64,000 nucleotides of DNA from Acidiferrobacterales bacterium (GCA_947258385.1 CAMYII010000040.1:50786-114785); one strand, 5' to 3'. Numbered from the stretch's first letter, positions 50,907 through 59,493 are shown. Numbers and translations: made by a program. Notes: generated by a model not told the origin, from the sequence alone.

Positions 50907-51337
50907 ACGCAGCTCCTGTTTAGCGTCGATACTGGATACCGCTGAACGCGATGGGCGAATCAGCGCTTAGGCGACGTCATTCGCCGATTGGGCGGTGTTG
51001 TGTTCCCCCTGCCGCGCGCTTATTGTGCGCCCTTATTGCGCGTGTTGTCTATATCATTACAATTGACAATGATTGTTTCGATATGCCCACTAAAAGGGCG
51101 ACACGTGCAAAAACTATGGTGTAATAGGTGCTTATCATAACAGTCTACCGTGATGCATGACTATTCAGATCAAAGCCATTCGGAACGGTCAAGTTAACGG
51201 GAGGCATAAAATCGGGCACCGCGGTGCCAGATCTAAACGGCTGATCAGAAACCGTTGCAGCGTTCCACATTGTGAAATCGTATATGAACTCACGTGAATC
51301 AGGCCAACTTTAGGGTAACAGTGCGAGAGCCGATATT
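50907..51337. other. Divergent regulatory region
   Basis: About 430 bases between the aminotransferase (minus) and FAD/Fe-S (plus) genes. The right two-thirds is AT-rich and holds a palindromic region at 51053-51076. No ORF. Confidence 0.55.
51053..51076. promoter_or_regulatory. Candidate operator
   Basis: ATCATT (51053-51058) faces AATGAT (51068-51073), and a perfect ACAAT-G-ATTGT palindrome sits at 51066-51076. A TTGACA hexamer overlaps at 51063-51068, but no good -10 follows. Its place between divergent catabolic genes suits a regulator-binding site (inference). No regulator gene is in the window. Confidence 0.35.
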
Positions 51338-54298
51338 GTGAAAATCACTACCGCTGCGCCCAATCGTAGAACAGCGGCGGCGTCTGCCGAGGATAGCGCC
51401 CTGGCGGTGCGCCTGCGCAGAGAGCTCCAGGGCGAGGTGATGTTCGACGCCTTCAGCCGCGGCCGCTACAGCACCGATGCGTCGATTTATCAGATCCAAC
51501 CCATAGGCGTGGTGCTGCCCGCAAACGAACCGGACGTACAACGGGCGCTGCAAATCGCGGCGGATGAAGGCATCCCGGTGCTGCCGCGCGGAGGCGGGAC
51601 TTCGCAGACCGGCCAGACCGTCGGCGAAGCATTAGTCGTGGACACCAGCAAGCACATGAACCAGGTCCTGGAGTTCGATGCCGACGCGCGAACGGTGTGC
51701 GCCCAGCCGGGCATGGTGCTGGACCAGCTCAACAAGTTCCTCAAACCGCACGGGCTGTTTTTCCCGGTCGATGTCTCGACCGCCAACCGCGCCACGCTCG
51801 GGGGCATGGCGGGCAATAACAGCTGCGGCGCGCGCTCCATCCGTTACGGTAATATGGTGCATAATGTACGCGCCATCGACGCGCTGCTGTCCGACGGCAC
51901 CGCGGCACATTTCGGCGAATTAGGCGACGACCTGCACGCCGTCGAGGACAACCCGCGTTATCTGGAGTTGGTCCGCAGAATGCGCTCCCTGGGGAAAAGA
52001 GAGGCGTCAGAGGTCGCGCGACGTTTTCCCAAACTGTTGCGCCGGGTCGGCGGTTACAACATCGATACACTTGCCGCCACGCAACACAACATGTCGCATC
52101 TGCTGGTCGGCTCCGAGGGTACGCTGGCGTTTTTCAACCGTATCCACCTCAATCTGCAGCCGATCCCCGCGCACCGGGTCCTGGGTGTGTGCCATTTCCC
52201 GGGCTTCTACCAGGCAATGGACAGTACCCGGCATGTCGTTGAACTGAAACCCTCGGCGGTCGAACTGGTCGACCGTACTATGATCGATCTGGCGCGCGAC
52301 ATCCCCATGTTCCGCGCCACCGTGGAACGTTTTGTCATGGGTGAACCGGACGCCCTGCTGCTGGTCGAGTTTGCCGGTGATGATCATTCGCGGCAATTGC
52401 ACAAGCTGCAGCAGCTACGCGAGCTCATGGCCTCGCTCGGTTTTCCCGGAGCCGTAGTTGAGGCAACGGACACTGAGTTCCAGCAAGCCATATGGGAAGT
52501 GCGCAAGGCGGGACTCAACATCATGATGTCGATGAAGGGTGACGGTAAGCCGGTCTCCTTCATCGAGGACTGCGCGGTCTCGCTGGAGGACCTCGCCGAA
52601 TACACCGACCGCCTGACCAAGGTATTTCACAAGCACGGCACCACCGGCACCTGGTATGCCCACGCCTCCGTCGGCTGCCTGCATGTTCGTCCCATACTTA
52701 ACATGAAGGACGAGTCCGGCGCGAAAAAGATGCGCGCCATCGCCGAGGAGGCGTTTGCGATGGTACGCGAGTACAAGGGCTCGCATTCCGGGGAACACGG
52801 CGACGGTCTGGCGCGCTCCGAGTTTCACGAGCCCATGTTCGGCGGTCGTATCGTACGCGCCTTTGAAGAGGTCAAGGATGCCTTCGATCCCGCAGGGGTT
52901 TTCAACCCCGGCAAGATCGTGCATCCGCCGCGCATGGATGACCGTGCGCTGTTCCGGTATGCGCCCGGCTATCGGGCGCAGGCCATCGACACGGCGCTCG
53001 ACTGGTCGGAGTGGGCCGGGCTCGGCGGGGCCATCGAGATGTGCAACAACAACGGCGCCTGCCGCAAGGCCGATGCCGGGGTGATGTGTCCCTCATACCG
53101 CGTCACCGGTGATGAGCAGCACCTCACGCGCGGCCGTGCCAATACGCTGCGCCTGGCAATCAGCGGGCAGCTCGGTGCGGACGCCTTCGTTTCCGATTCG
53201 ATGTACGCTGCCCTGGATCTGTGTGTCAGCTGCAAGGGTTGCAAACGCGAGTGCCCCACCGGCGTGGACATGGCCAGGATGAAGATCGAGTTTCTGCACC
53301 ACTATCGCAAGCGCCACGGCCTGCGCCGTGGTTTGCACCTTAGGGACCGCCTGATCGCCTACCTGCCGCGCTACGCCCACCGGGCGGCACGCTTCGCGTT
53401 GCTGTTGAACCTGCGCGATCGCATACCGGGGCTCGCCAAGATGACCGAAATCCTCCTTGGCCTGAGCCATCGGCGCACTCTGCCGCACTGGCGGCGCGAC
53501 CGGTTTAGTCCACAACGCGAACTGCCACGGCCGCCAGCATCGACTCCCGCAACACGCGAGGTGGTGCTGCTGGTCGATACCTTTAATACCTGCTTTGAAC
53601 CGGAAAACGCGCGCGCCGCCCTGGCGGTGTTGCAGGCCGCGGGCTACCGGGTGCAATGCCCGCGGCCAATCGACGGCGCCCGACCGCTGTGCTGCGGGCG
53701 CACTTTCCTGAGCGCCGGCCTGGTCGCGGAAGCGCGCGCCGAGGCACGCCGTGTGCTCGAGACTCTCAAACCCTATGTCGAGCGCGGCGTACCGATTATT
53801 GGCCTGGAACCGTCCTGCCTGTTGACACTGCGTGATGAGTACCACTGCCTGCTGCCGGGCGCCGACACCGAAAGGCTTGCCGCAGGCGCCCTGCTGTTCG
53901 AGGAATTCCTCGCCCAGGAACACACCGCCGGGACATTGCAGCTCACCCTCAAACCGCTGCCGGCGAAAAAGGCACTGTTGCATGGGCATTGTCACCAGAA
54001 GGCGTTCGGGGCAATGTCGACCGTACAACAGGTACTGCGCCTAATACCCGAACTTGAGGTACAGACCATCGAGTCCAGCTGCTGCGGAATGGCCGGGGCC
54101 TTTGGGTTCGAGGCGTCGCACTATGAGGTCTCAATGAAAATGGGCGAGCTCAGCCTGTTGCCGGCGGTACGCGCCGCCGCCGCCGATTCCCTCATCATCG
54201 CCGATGGCACCAGCTGCCGGCATCAGATCCGCGACGGCGCCGGGCGCGACGCGCTGCATGTTGCACGGGTATTACAAATGGCGTTACCACCGGACTGA
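51338..54298 (+). CDS. FAD-binding / Fe-S-binding dehydrogenase, 986 residues
   Basis: GTG start at 51338; no ATG is available. Domains: an FAD-binding type 4 domain (about 45-270, VLPRGGGTSQTGQTVGEALVVDTSKHMNQVLEFD, PVDVSTANRATLGGMAGNNSCGARSIRYGNMVHNV); the FAD-oxidase C-terminal domain (about 270-540, GSHSGEHGDGLARSEFHEPMFG); a ferredoxin-like pair with CNNNGACRKADAGVMCPSY and CVSCKGCKRECP (about 570-640); and a CCG domain pair (PLCCGRTFLSAG, ESSCCGMAGAFGFE) near the C-terminus. This fused GlcD/GlcF-like layout oxidises a 2-hydroxy acid and passes electrons to quinone. It faces the TRAP/CoA-transferase genes. Confidence 0.93.
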   Translation: MKITTAAPNRRTAAASAEDSALAVRLRRELQGEVMFDAFSRGRYSTDASIYQIQPIGVVLPANEPDVQRALQIAADEGIPVLPRGGGTSQTGQTVGEALVVDTSKHMNQVLEFDADARTVCAQPGMVLDQLNKFLKPHGLFFPVDVSTANRATLGGMAGNNSCGARSIRYGNMVHNVRAIDALLSDGTAAHFGELGDDLHAVEDNPRYLELVRRMRSLGKREASEVARRFPKLLRRVGGYNIDTLAATQHNMSHLLVGSEGTLAFFNRIHLNLQPIPAHRVLGVCHFPGFYQAMDSTRHVVELKPSAVELVDRTMIDLARDIPMFRATVERFVMGEPDALLLVEFAGDDHSRQLHKLQQLRELMASLGFPGAVVEATDTEFQQAIWEVRKAGLNIMMSMKGDGKPVSFIEDCAVSLEDLAEYTDRLTKVFHKHGTTGTWYAHASVGCLHVRPILNMKDESGAKKMRAIAEEAFAMVREYKGSHSGEHGDGLARSEFHEPMFGGRIVRAFEEVKDAFDPAGVFNPGKIVHPPRMDDRALFRYAPGYRAQAIDTALDWSEWAGLGGAIEMCNNNGACRKADAGVMCPSYRVTGDEQHLTRGRANTLRLAISGQLGADAFVSDSMYAALDLCVSCKGCKRECPTGVDMARMKIEFLHHYRKRHGLRRGLHLRDRLIAYLPRYAHRAARFALLLNLRDRIPGLAKMTEILLGLSHRRTLPHWRRDRFSPQRELPRPPASTPATREVVLLVDTFNTCFEPENARAALAVLQAAGYRVQCPRPIDGARPLCCGRTFLSAGLVAEARAEARRVLETLKPYVERGVPIIGLEPSCLLTLRDEYHCLLPGADTERLAAGALLFEEFLAQEHTAGTLQLTLKPLPAKKALLHGHCHQKAFGAMSTVQQVLRLIPELEVQTIESSCCGMAGAFGFEASHYEVSMKMGELSLLPAVRAAAADSLIIADGTSCRHQIRDGAGRDALHVARVLQMALPPD

Positions 54299-54332
54299 TC
54301 GCCAATCACAAAATGTTGATCCTGGAGTAATC

Positions 54333-54434
54333 ATGACGGGATTCGCATCCCATGTGAGTTATTTTTTGGCCGAGTTTCGACCTCGTTCTTGCATCTTGCC
54401 CAATTTTGCATTGATAGCCTATATGCGGGCTTGA
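54333..54434 (+). CDS. Possible 33-codon ORF
   Basis: ATG 54333 is preceded by GGAGTAATC. The frame reads MTGFASHVSYFLAEFRPRSC and continues to TGA at 54432. It overlaps the end of the convergent methyltransferase by 16 bases. It may be a small peptide or the start of a deleted gene. Weak case. Confidence 0.25.
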   Translation: MTGFASHVSYFLAEFRPRSCILPNFALIAYMRA

Positions 54435-55081
54435 AACAACGCCGCGCAGCCACGGACCTGCACACTGCTCTCTGAGAATTGCGACTGTAAAATGGCCTTA
54501 AGTCCGTGAACGGTATCTTGGCTGTTGGTAAAGATGCCTTTCTTGTTATAGAACCGCATCAATGCCCGCGCTGGCGCGCTCCGTTCCACCCCCTCCTGCA
54601 GCAGAGTGGAACCAAACACCACCGCACCCGGATTCATGAGCGGTCTAAGGTTTTCGAATACGACCGCTTTGGACAGGATTGTCCCCGGCACGCAATGCAA
54701 CAGGTAATTTACCCCCACTGAGTCGAAGCGCGCCTCGATCTCTTGTAGGGGCTCCAGCACGTTGCGTCGATACACTGTGGGTGCGTAGCGGCGGATGCGC
54801 CGCGCCGCGGCCGCGAGACTATCAGGATTAAGGTCCACTAAGGCGACTCTTGGCTGATCGGCAGGAAATACACAGCGATCCAGAAAGAACCCAGTGCCCA
54901 CACCCACATCCAGGTGATTCCCAGAGACGTGCCGGTTATAGAATTCCAAGAGCCCTGGGGTCGGACATTTCCATATAAACCGGTTCGATAGTCCCAACAC
55001 GACGATATCATAAAACGATAACGTAAAGCGGTTGTAAATCGCCTGCCCCGCATCGACATCCCGCTGTGTTATTTTTTCCAT
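54419..55081 (-). CDS. Class I SAM-dependent methyltransferase
   Basis: 220 residues. Motif I reads NHLDVGVGTGFFLDRCVF, motif II RVALVDLNPDSLAAAARRI and motif III-like ARFDSVGVNYLLHCVPGT; the post-loop is ENLRPLMNPGAVVFGSTLLQEG. The N-terminus AIYNRFTLSFYDIVVLGLSNRFIWKCPTPGLLEFY resembles small lipid- or quinone-type methyltransferases. Cytosolic; substrate unknown. It is convergent with the FAD/Fe-S gene and appears to be a single-gene unit. Confidence 0.9.
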   Translation of the reverse strand: MEKITQRDVDAGQAIYNRFTLSFYDIVVLGLSNRFIWKCPTPGLLEFYNRHVSGNHLDVGVGTGFFLDRCVFPADQPRVALVDLNPDSLAAAARRIRRYAPTVYRRNVLEPLQEIEARFDSVGVNYLLHCVPGTILSKAVVFENLRPLMNPGAVVFGSTLLQEGVERSAPARALMRFYNKKGIFTNSQDTVHGLKAILQSQFSESSVQVRGCAALFQARI

Positions 55082-55201
55082 GGGTTACCTTAGTTTCTCA
55101 TCAGTAGTGGTACTTAACTAGTCTGCAGATATGACTAAATTACAATTAGGGATGACATAACGCCAGAAACTCGTGCTGAAATGTTACCGAGTCCGTGGTA
55201 A

Positions 55202-55600
55202 TTACTGCGGCTTGTCATTCTTGTTCTCACCGGGTCCAAACAGATCCTCAAGACCTTCGCGGGACTTACCCTTTGCGGATCCCGCTCCGCCTTTCTCTGT
55301 CGCCGCCCCGAACAGGCCGTCGAGCTGGGCGCGGGCCGCCTGCGTCTTGGCGTCATCGGGCGCCACATAGGCACCCGGTTTGGGCTTGAAATAGTCGCAA
55401 AAATTTGCGCGATCCTGTTCTCTCGGATGTTCCGCCTTCGGCTCGTCGCATTTCTCGCTCACGCGGGGATTGTAGTACTGGCACAGGCGGCACACGTGCA
55501 ACTCGGCACCGCAGGCGCCGCATTCCGCGCGCCGCGAAAGCGGCCGCGGTAGACCGTCCAAAGAGGTCCCACATTTCCAGCAAACCAGTGCTTCTGTCAT
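55202..55600 (-). CDS. Zinc-ribbon hypothetical protein
   Basis: 132 residues from ATG 55600, set by GGAGGGG. The N-terminal half has CWKCGTSLDGLPRPLSRRAECGACGAELHVCRLCQYYNPRVSEKCDEP with four CxxC-type pairs, and then FCDYFKP; probably two metal sites. The C-terminal half is a low-complexity linker (AARAQLDGLFGAATEKGGAGSAKGKSREGLEDLFG) with repeated DGLFG/EDLFG motifs. Cytosolic, role unknown. Confidence 0.85.
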   Translation of the reverse strand: MTEALVCWKCGTSLDGLPRPLSRRAECGACGAELHVCRLCQYYNPRVSEKCDEPKAEHPREQDRANFCDYFKPKPGAYVAPDDAKTQAARAQLDGLFGAATEKGGAGSAKGKSREGLEDLFGPGENKNDKPQ

Positions 55601-55717
55601 GACTGCGATCCCCTCCTCCGTGGAGCATCCCGGTTCAGATGCGATCAAACTGAAATCAGCATAATATTAGCAAATTGCTGTCTGAAGCGGTTTCATTTTT
55701 TCATGGTGTGAAAGGTC

Positions 55718-56110
55718 ATGACACAGATCACAATCCTCACCAACTCCGTGAACGGCGGTGACGCTCCGGGACCGGAATACGAGGGCAAGTTCCTCCAGAT
55801 TAGCTGGCAGGGGCGGGACTACCTGCTTTTCGCATCCTTTGCGGTACACCGTTACCACAACCAGATCCTGGGACAATTTTGCGAGGATAACGCCATTGCC
55901 CATCGTTGGGCGACAGAGGAGTCGCTCGAGGTCGCTGACCCGAATCTCATCGTCACCGGCGGCGGCCGCTTCCGTATCAACCAGAGCCGGAAAACTCTGG
56001 AACTGTGGGACGACTCCCAAGTCTACGGGCGCTTCGTCGAGCGGGGGCTAAGAGAAAAAATCGCGGCCGCAGCCCATCCCTGGAGCGGCGTCACCCTGAC
56101 AATCCGATAG
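55718..56110 (+). CDS. Hypothetical protein, single-domain
   Basis: 130 residues with a GAAAGG ribosome site before ATG 55718. It reads MTQITILTNSVNGGDA, then FLQISWQGRDYLLFASFAVHRYHNQILGQFCEDN, RWATEESLEVADPNLIVTGGGRFRIN and LELWDDSQVYGRFVERGLREKI. It has an alpha-beta pattern and two conserved-looking His near residues 44-47 (HRYH), with no signal peptide. I do not recognise the family. MITE B copy 3 begins directly at its TAG stop codon (56108-56110). Confidence 0.7.
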   Translation: MTQITILTNSVNGGDAPGPEYEGKFLQISWQGRDYLLFASFAVHRYHNQILGQFCEDNAIAHRWATEESLEVADPNLIVTGGGRFRINQSRKTLELWDDSQVYGRFVERGLREKIAAAAHPWSGVTLTIR

Positions 56111-56134
56111 CAGGGTGTTGAAAAACACCCTGCT
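56109..56134 (+). terminator. Hairpin at the stop codon of the gene at 55718
   Basis: Stem AGCAGGGTGTT, loop GAAA, stem AACACCCTGCT. It is part of the MITE end but, placed directly after a stop codon, could work as a terminator or mRNA-end stabiliser. No T-run after it. Confidence 0.4.
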
Positions 56135-56247
56135 AAGCGCCGCTAAGGATGCGCCGCATCGAAAATCAAACACACAAGTGCTTGATTTTCGGAGCGAGCC
56201 GCGGGCGTGCGATGGGCAGGACGCCCCAGTGCCGCGAAGGCCATGGA

Positions 56248-56370
56248 CGACGCCCAAGGATGGGCTAGTGTCGCGAGAGGCCAAGGATGGCCGGAGCGAC
56301 CGACGCCCAAGGATGGGCTAGTGTCGGGAAGGGCGCGAGCGCGCCGACGCCCAAGGATGGGCTAGTGCCG
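56248..56370 (+). repeat. Three direct copies of a 26-bp unit inside the MITE
   Basis: Units at 56248-56273, 56301-56326 and 56345-56370. Each contains GCCCAAGGATGGGC, a self-complementary stem, followed by TAGTG(T/C)CG. Start-to-start spacing is 53 and 44 bases, so it is not an evenly spaced array. A single inverted unit is present in the element at 35657. Confidence 0.8.
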
Positions 56371-56509
56371 CGGAGCCCCAAGGAAGGGCGCGAGCGGCTA
56401 CCGCGGCGCAGCGAGTTGAGAAGCGGTACACGGATGTGCCGCCTGCGGGGCTAAGGATGCAAAAAGGCCATGGGCGGACTTTTTCAACATTCTACTGGAG
56501 ATCACCGCG

Positions 56510-57199
56510 ATGATCGTCACCACACATCAACCCATCTTCCTGCCGTGGCCAGGCTTTTTCTACAAGGCGCTGCGCGCCGATGCGATGGTGCTGCTCGATG
56601 ATGTCCAGTTTCCGCTCGGCCGGGGCTGGATGACCCGAAACCGGCTGAAGTCCGAGCAGGGAGAGCTGTGGCTAACGGTGCCGGTGTGGAAAAAAGGAAG
56701 GGGCAAACAGATTATCCCAAACGTTGAGATCTGCGAGGAAGTCAGTTGGCGCGACAAACACCTGCGCGGCCTTCGACAACAGTATGCGAACGCCCCCTAT
56801 CGGGAGGACACCCTGCCGGCGATTGAAGCGATCTACGCGCGCGACCACGCCCGCCTGCTCGATCTGAACCTCGATCTGATCCGATTTCTTTGGCACGCCT
56901 TGGACATCAAGAGCCAACTGGTGTTGCAGTCCGAAATCGGCGTCACGGGCCAAGGCACCGATCTGCTCGTATCGATCTGCAAAACGATGAATGCGGACAC
57001 TTATGTCGCGTTCCCAATCGTTGAGAAATATCTCGAACCCGATAAGTTCCGGGCAAACGGCATCAAGCTAGACTTCGTTCGTTTCCACCCCCCTGTCTAC
57101 CCGCAATTGTGGGGCGACTTCCGCTATAACCTCTCCGCCTTGGACCTGCTCCTGAATTGCGGCCCGAAGGGCCTGGATATCATTGCCCATTCCCGATAA
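56510..57199 (+). CDS. WbqC-family protein
   Basis: 229 residues. The WbqC family blocks are clear: VTTHQPIFLPWPGFFYKALRADAMVLLDDVQFPLGRGWMTRNRLKSEQGELWLTVPV at the start, NVEICEEVSWRDKHLRGLRQQYANAPY, DLIRFLWHALDIKSQLVLQSEIG, GTDLLVSICKTMNADTYV and the C-terminal PQLWGDFRYNLSALDLLLNCGP. In O-antigen clusters WbqC is linked to acyl- or amino-transfer on sugars; biochemical function is not settled. Here it stands alone. Confidence 0.93.
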   Translation: MIVTTHQPIFLPWPGFFYKALRADAMVLLDDVQFPLGRGWMTRNRLKSEQGELWLTVPVWKKGRGKQIIPNVEICEEVSWRDKHLRGLRQQYANAPYREDTLPAIEAIYARDHARLLDLNLDLIRFLWHALDIKSQLVLQSEIGVTGQGTDLLVSICKTMNADTYVAFPIVEKYLEPDKFRANGIKLDFVRFHPPVYPQLWGDFRYNLSALDLLLNCGPKGLDIIAHSR

Positions 57200-57304
57200 C
57201 GATCCGACTTAACCCCACATTCCTCGGCCTGCGTTTATAGCCACAGCGAATGTTTCGTTGTGTGCAAACCCCAAAACCGGCTACAAAAAAAAGGAGTGTG
57301 CAAT

Positions 57305-58765
57305 ATGATTATTTATCCTGGAAAGTTGAGGGCATCGGTGACGGTCTTCGTGTTATTCTTTTTGCTATCGGGCATGGCAGCGGCCGGGCCGGCTGACGAG
57401 CGCCGCAGCACCCTGGAAGACCAGCTCGCGGTGGCAGTGACCATCTACAACGAGGACCTGGCGCTCGTGAAAGACGTCCGCAAGGTGCAGCTGGATAAGG
57501 GCATGAACCGACTGGCCATGCGCGAGGTGAGCGCGCGCATCCGCCCGGAGACCGCCCAGCTGCGAAGCCTCTCGGATCCCGGCGCCTTCACCTTGTTTGA
57601 ACAGAACTTTGACTTTGATCTGCTGACGCCCGCGAAGCTCCTGGAAAAATACCTCGGGCGCGCCGTCCATATCGTAAAAACCCATCCGACGACCGGCCGA
57701 GAGTCCACGGTTAAGGCCCGGGTGCTCAGCACGAACAACGGCGTCGTACTGAAAGTCGGTGACCGCATTGAAACCGGCGTGCCCGGACGGCTGGTATTCG
57801 ATAGCGTACCGGCAAACCTGCGTGATCGGCCCACACTGGTCATGCAATTGCAGAACAAGAAATCTGCCCACCAGGAGCTGGAGCTGAGCTACCTGACCGG
57901 AGGCCTCGCCTGGCAGGCGGATTACGTGGCGGAGCTCAACGGTGATGACTCCAGCGTCGATCTCAACGGCTGGGTCACGTTGACCAATCAAAGCGGTACG
58001 ACCTACCCCAATGCCAGACTGCAGCTGGTCGCCGGTGATGTCAATCGCGTGCGCGAGGACATGCATTTGATCGAAAAGCGCGCAGGGTTCGCGGCCGAGG
58101 CAATGGATGCCGCCGCCCCCATGTCCCAGCAGGCATTATTCGAATATCACCTCTACACCCTTGCCCGGCCGACGACGATCGCCGATAAGCAGACCAAACA
58201 GGTAGCGCTACTGAGCGCCGCGGACGTGCCGGTGAGGAAAGAACTGGTACTTGCCGGCAACGATTACTATTACCGCAGCAGCGTCGGCGAATTGGGACAG
58301 AAAATGAAAATTGGGGTGTACGTTGAGTTTGAGAACAAGGCAAACGCCCACCTGGGCATGCCACTGCCCAAGGGCGTGGTGCGCGTGTACAAGAAAGACC
58401 AAGATGGGAACGCCCAGTTCGTCGGGGAGGACCGCATCGAGCACACGCCGAAGAACGAGAAAGTCCGTCTGCGCCTCGGCAACGCCTTTGACGTCACGGC
58501 GGACAAGAAACAGACAGGATTCAAGAAGCGGGCCAGCAGCAAAAAGTATCACTACGCCTTTGAGAGCGCCTACGAGATCGTGCTGAAGAATGCCAAACCG
58601 GAGGCGGTCACGGTGAGCGTGCAGGAGCCCGTGCCCGGCGACTGGAAGATGCTGGAAGAAAGTCATCGCCACACAAAGGCCACGGCCAATACGGCGTTAT
58701 GGCGTGTCAAGGTGCCGGCTGAGGGTAGCACGACGCTGCGCTACCGGGTACTCGTGCGTTACTGA
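57305..58765 (+). CDS. Exported DUF4139 protein
   Basis: 486 residues from ATG 57305, set by AGGAG. The signal peptide ends GMAAAGPAD. An N-terminal part VAVTIYNEDLALVKDVRKVQLDKGMNRLAMREVSARI leads into the DUF4139 domain: LELSYLTGGLAWQADYVAELNGDDSSVDLNGWVTLTNQSGTTYPNARLQLVAGDVN, then VYVEFENKANAHLGMPLPKGVVRVYKKD and the closing YAYEI...VTVSVQEPVPGDW. It is a beta-rich envelope protein with no known enzymatic activity. Followed by dispersed repeat A copy 3. Confidence 0.92.
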   Translation: MIIYPGKLRASVTVFVLFFLLSGMAAAGPADERRSTLEDQLAVAVTIYNEDLALVKDVRKVQLDKGMNRLAMREVSARIRPETAQLRSLSDPGAFTLFEQNFDFDLLTPAKLLEKYLGRAVHIVKTHPTTGRESTVKARVLSTNNGVVLKVGDRIETGVPGRLVFDSVPANLRDRPTLVMQLQNKKSAHQELELSYLTGGLAWQADYVAELNGDDSSVDLNGWVTLTNQSGTTYPNARLQLVAGDVNRVREDMHLIEKRAGFAAEAMDAAAPMSQQALFEYHLYTLARPTTIADKQTKQVALLSAADVPVRKELVLAGNDYYYRSSVGELGQKMKIGVYVEFENKANAHLGMPLPKGVVRVYKKDQDGNAQFVGEDRIEHTPKNEKVRLRLGNAFDVTADKKQTGFKKRASSKKYHYAFESAYEIVLKNAKPEAVTVSVQEPVPGDWKMLEESHRHTKATANTALWRVKVPAEGSTTLRYRVLVRY

Positions 58766-58805
58766 TACTTCTGTTTAAAAGCCGCTGCTGTCAGACCGTT
58801 CAGCA

Positions 58806-58955
58806 AGCCCTCGCGCCCTGGAAGCAACGCGAAGAACGCCAAGGCGCAGAGGACGCAGAGAATACGTCAAAAATATAAAGCGTTTATGCTCTCTCCGCGT
58901 ACTTTGCGCCTCCGCCACCTCTGCGCTTGTTCCACAGCGCCAGGGGGCGGAAGGT
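58806..58955 (-). repeat. Dispersed ~150-bp repeat A, copy 3 (inverted)
   Basis: The reverse complement of the copies at 2041 and 36433: reading the minus strand gives CCGCCCCCTGGCGCTGTGGA, AACAAGCGCAGAGGTGGCGG, an AT-rich centre (TATATTTTTGACGT), CTCTGCGCCTTGGCG and GCTTCCAGGGCGCGAGGG. It lies between the DUF4139 gene and the membrane protein gene at 59083. Confidence 0.85.
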
Positions 58956-59082
58956 GTTTTGAGATAGGTTCCAGTGATATCACTTAAGAAGACACCTGCT
59001 CACCTTAACCCGACTTTTCGTCGCTTGCATCGGGTCCAGGGTAAATGTACCTTACCTTTGCCAACACCCGGAGGGACACACA

Positions 59083-59493
59083 ATGAATACAAAAAGATTC
59101 TGGATCACCTGTGCTGCCGTATATGTCGTCCATCAAACCCTGAGTTTTCTGATCCATCAGGTATGGCTGATGCCGACCTACGAGGCCCTCGCCCACGTCT
59201 GGCGACCGGAACAGGACATGATGTCGAAGATGTGGATGATGTGGGTGACCAGCGCGGTCTGGGTGGTCTTGTTCTGCTACATCTTTGTCCGCGGCTATGA
59301 GAACAAGGGTCTCATGGAAGGCCTGCGCTACGGGGTGATCATAGGACTGTTCTACTTTCTGCCCATGGCCTATGAATCCTATGTGATCTATCCGATTACC
59401 TACACGCTGGCGCTGCAGTGGTTCATTGCCGGCATGGTCATCAGCGTCCTTTTGGGCGCCGTCACCGCGTTGATCTACAAGCCGGCCGCGTAG
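59083..59493 (+). CDS. Hypothetical membrane protein
   Basis: 136 residues with a GGAGGG ribosome site. About four membrane segments: FWITCAAVYVVHQTLSFLIHQVWL, MWMMWVTSAVWVVLFCYIFV, LRYGVIIGLFYFLPMAYESYV and ALQWFIAGMVISVLLGAVTALIY. Met-rich segment MMSKMWMMW. It resembles small DUF1761-type proteins. Function unknown. Confidence 0.82.
   Translation: MNTKRFWITCAAVYVVHQTLSFLIHQVWLMPTYEALAHVWRPEQDMMSKMWMMWVTSAVWVVLFCYIFVRGYENKGLMEGLRYGVIIGLFYFLPMAYESYVIYPITYTLALQWFIAGMVISVLLGAVTALIYKPAA

Larger units (their letters stand above)
56107..56495. mobile_element. MITE-like element B, copy 3 (long form)
   Basis: About 390 bp. The left end abuts the stop codon of the gene at 55718 and folds as a perfect hairpin (AGCAGGGTGTT, loop GAAA, complement). 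The right end, read inward, is TAGAATGTTGAAAAAGTCC, matching the left end of the copy at 35657. The interior contains an AATCAAACAC...GTGCTTGATTTTC hairpin, a TGCGCCGCATC block and three copies of GCCCAAGGATGGGCTAGTG (at about 56252, 56305 and 56349). It also has the GCTAAGGATGCAAAAAGGCC block seen in the other elements. No transposase gene. Confidence 0.72.

Noticed and set aside
53093-54028. 311-residue minus-strand ORF
   Set aside because: Antisense shadow of the FAD/Fe-S dehydrogenase.
56248-56370. Possible CRISPR-like array
   Set aside because: Only three units, uneven spacing, palindromic units inside a MITE and no cas genes.
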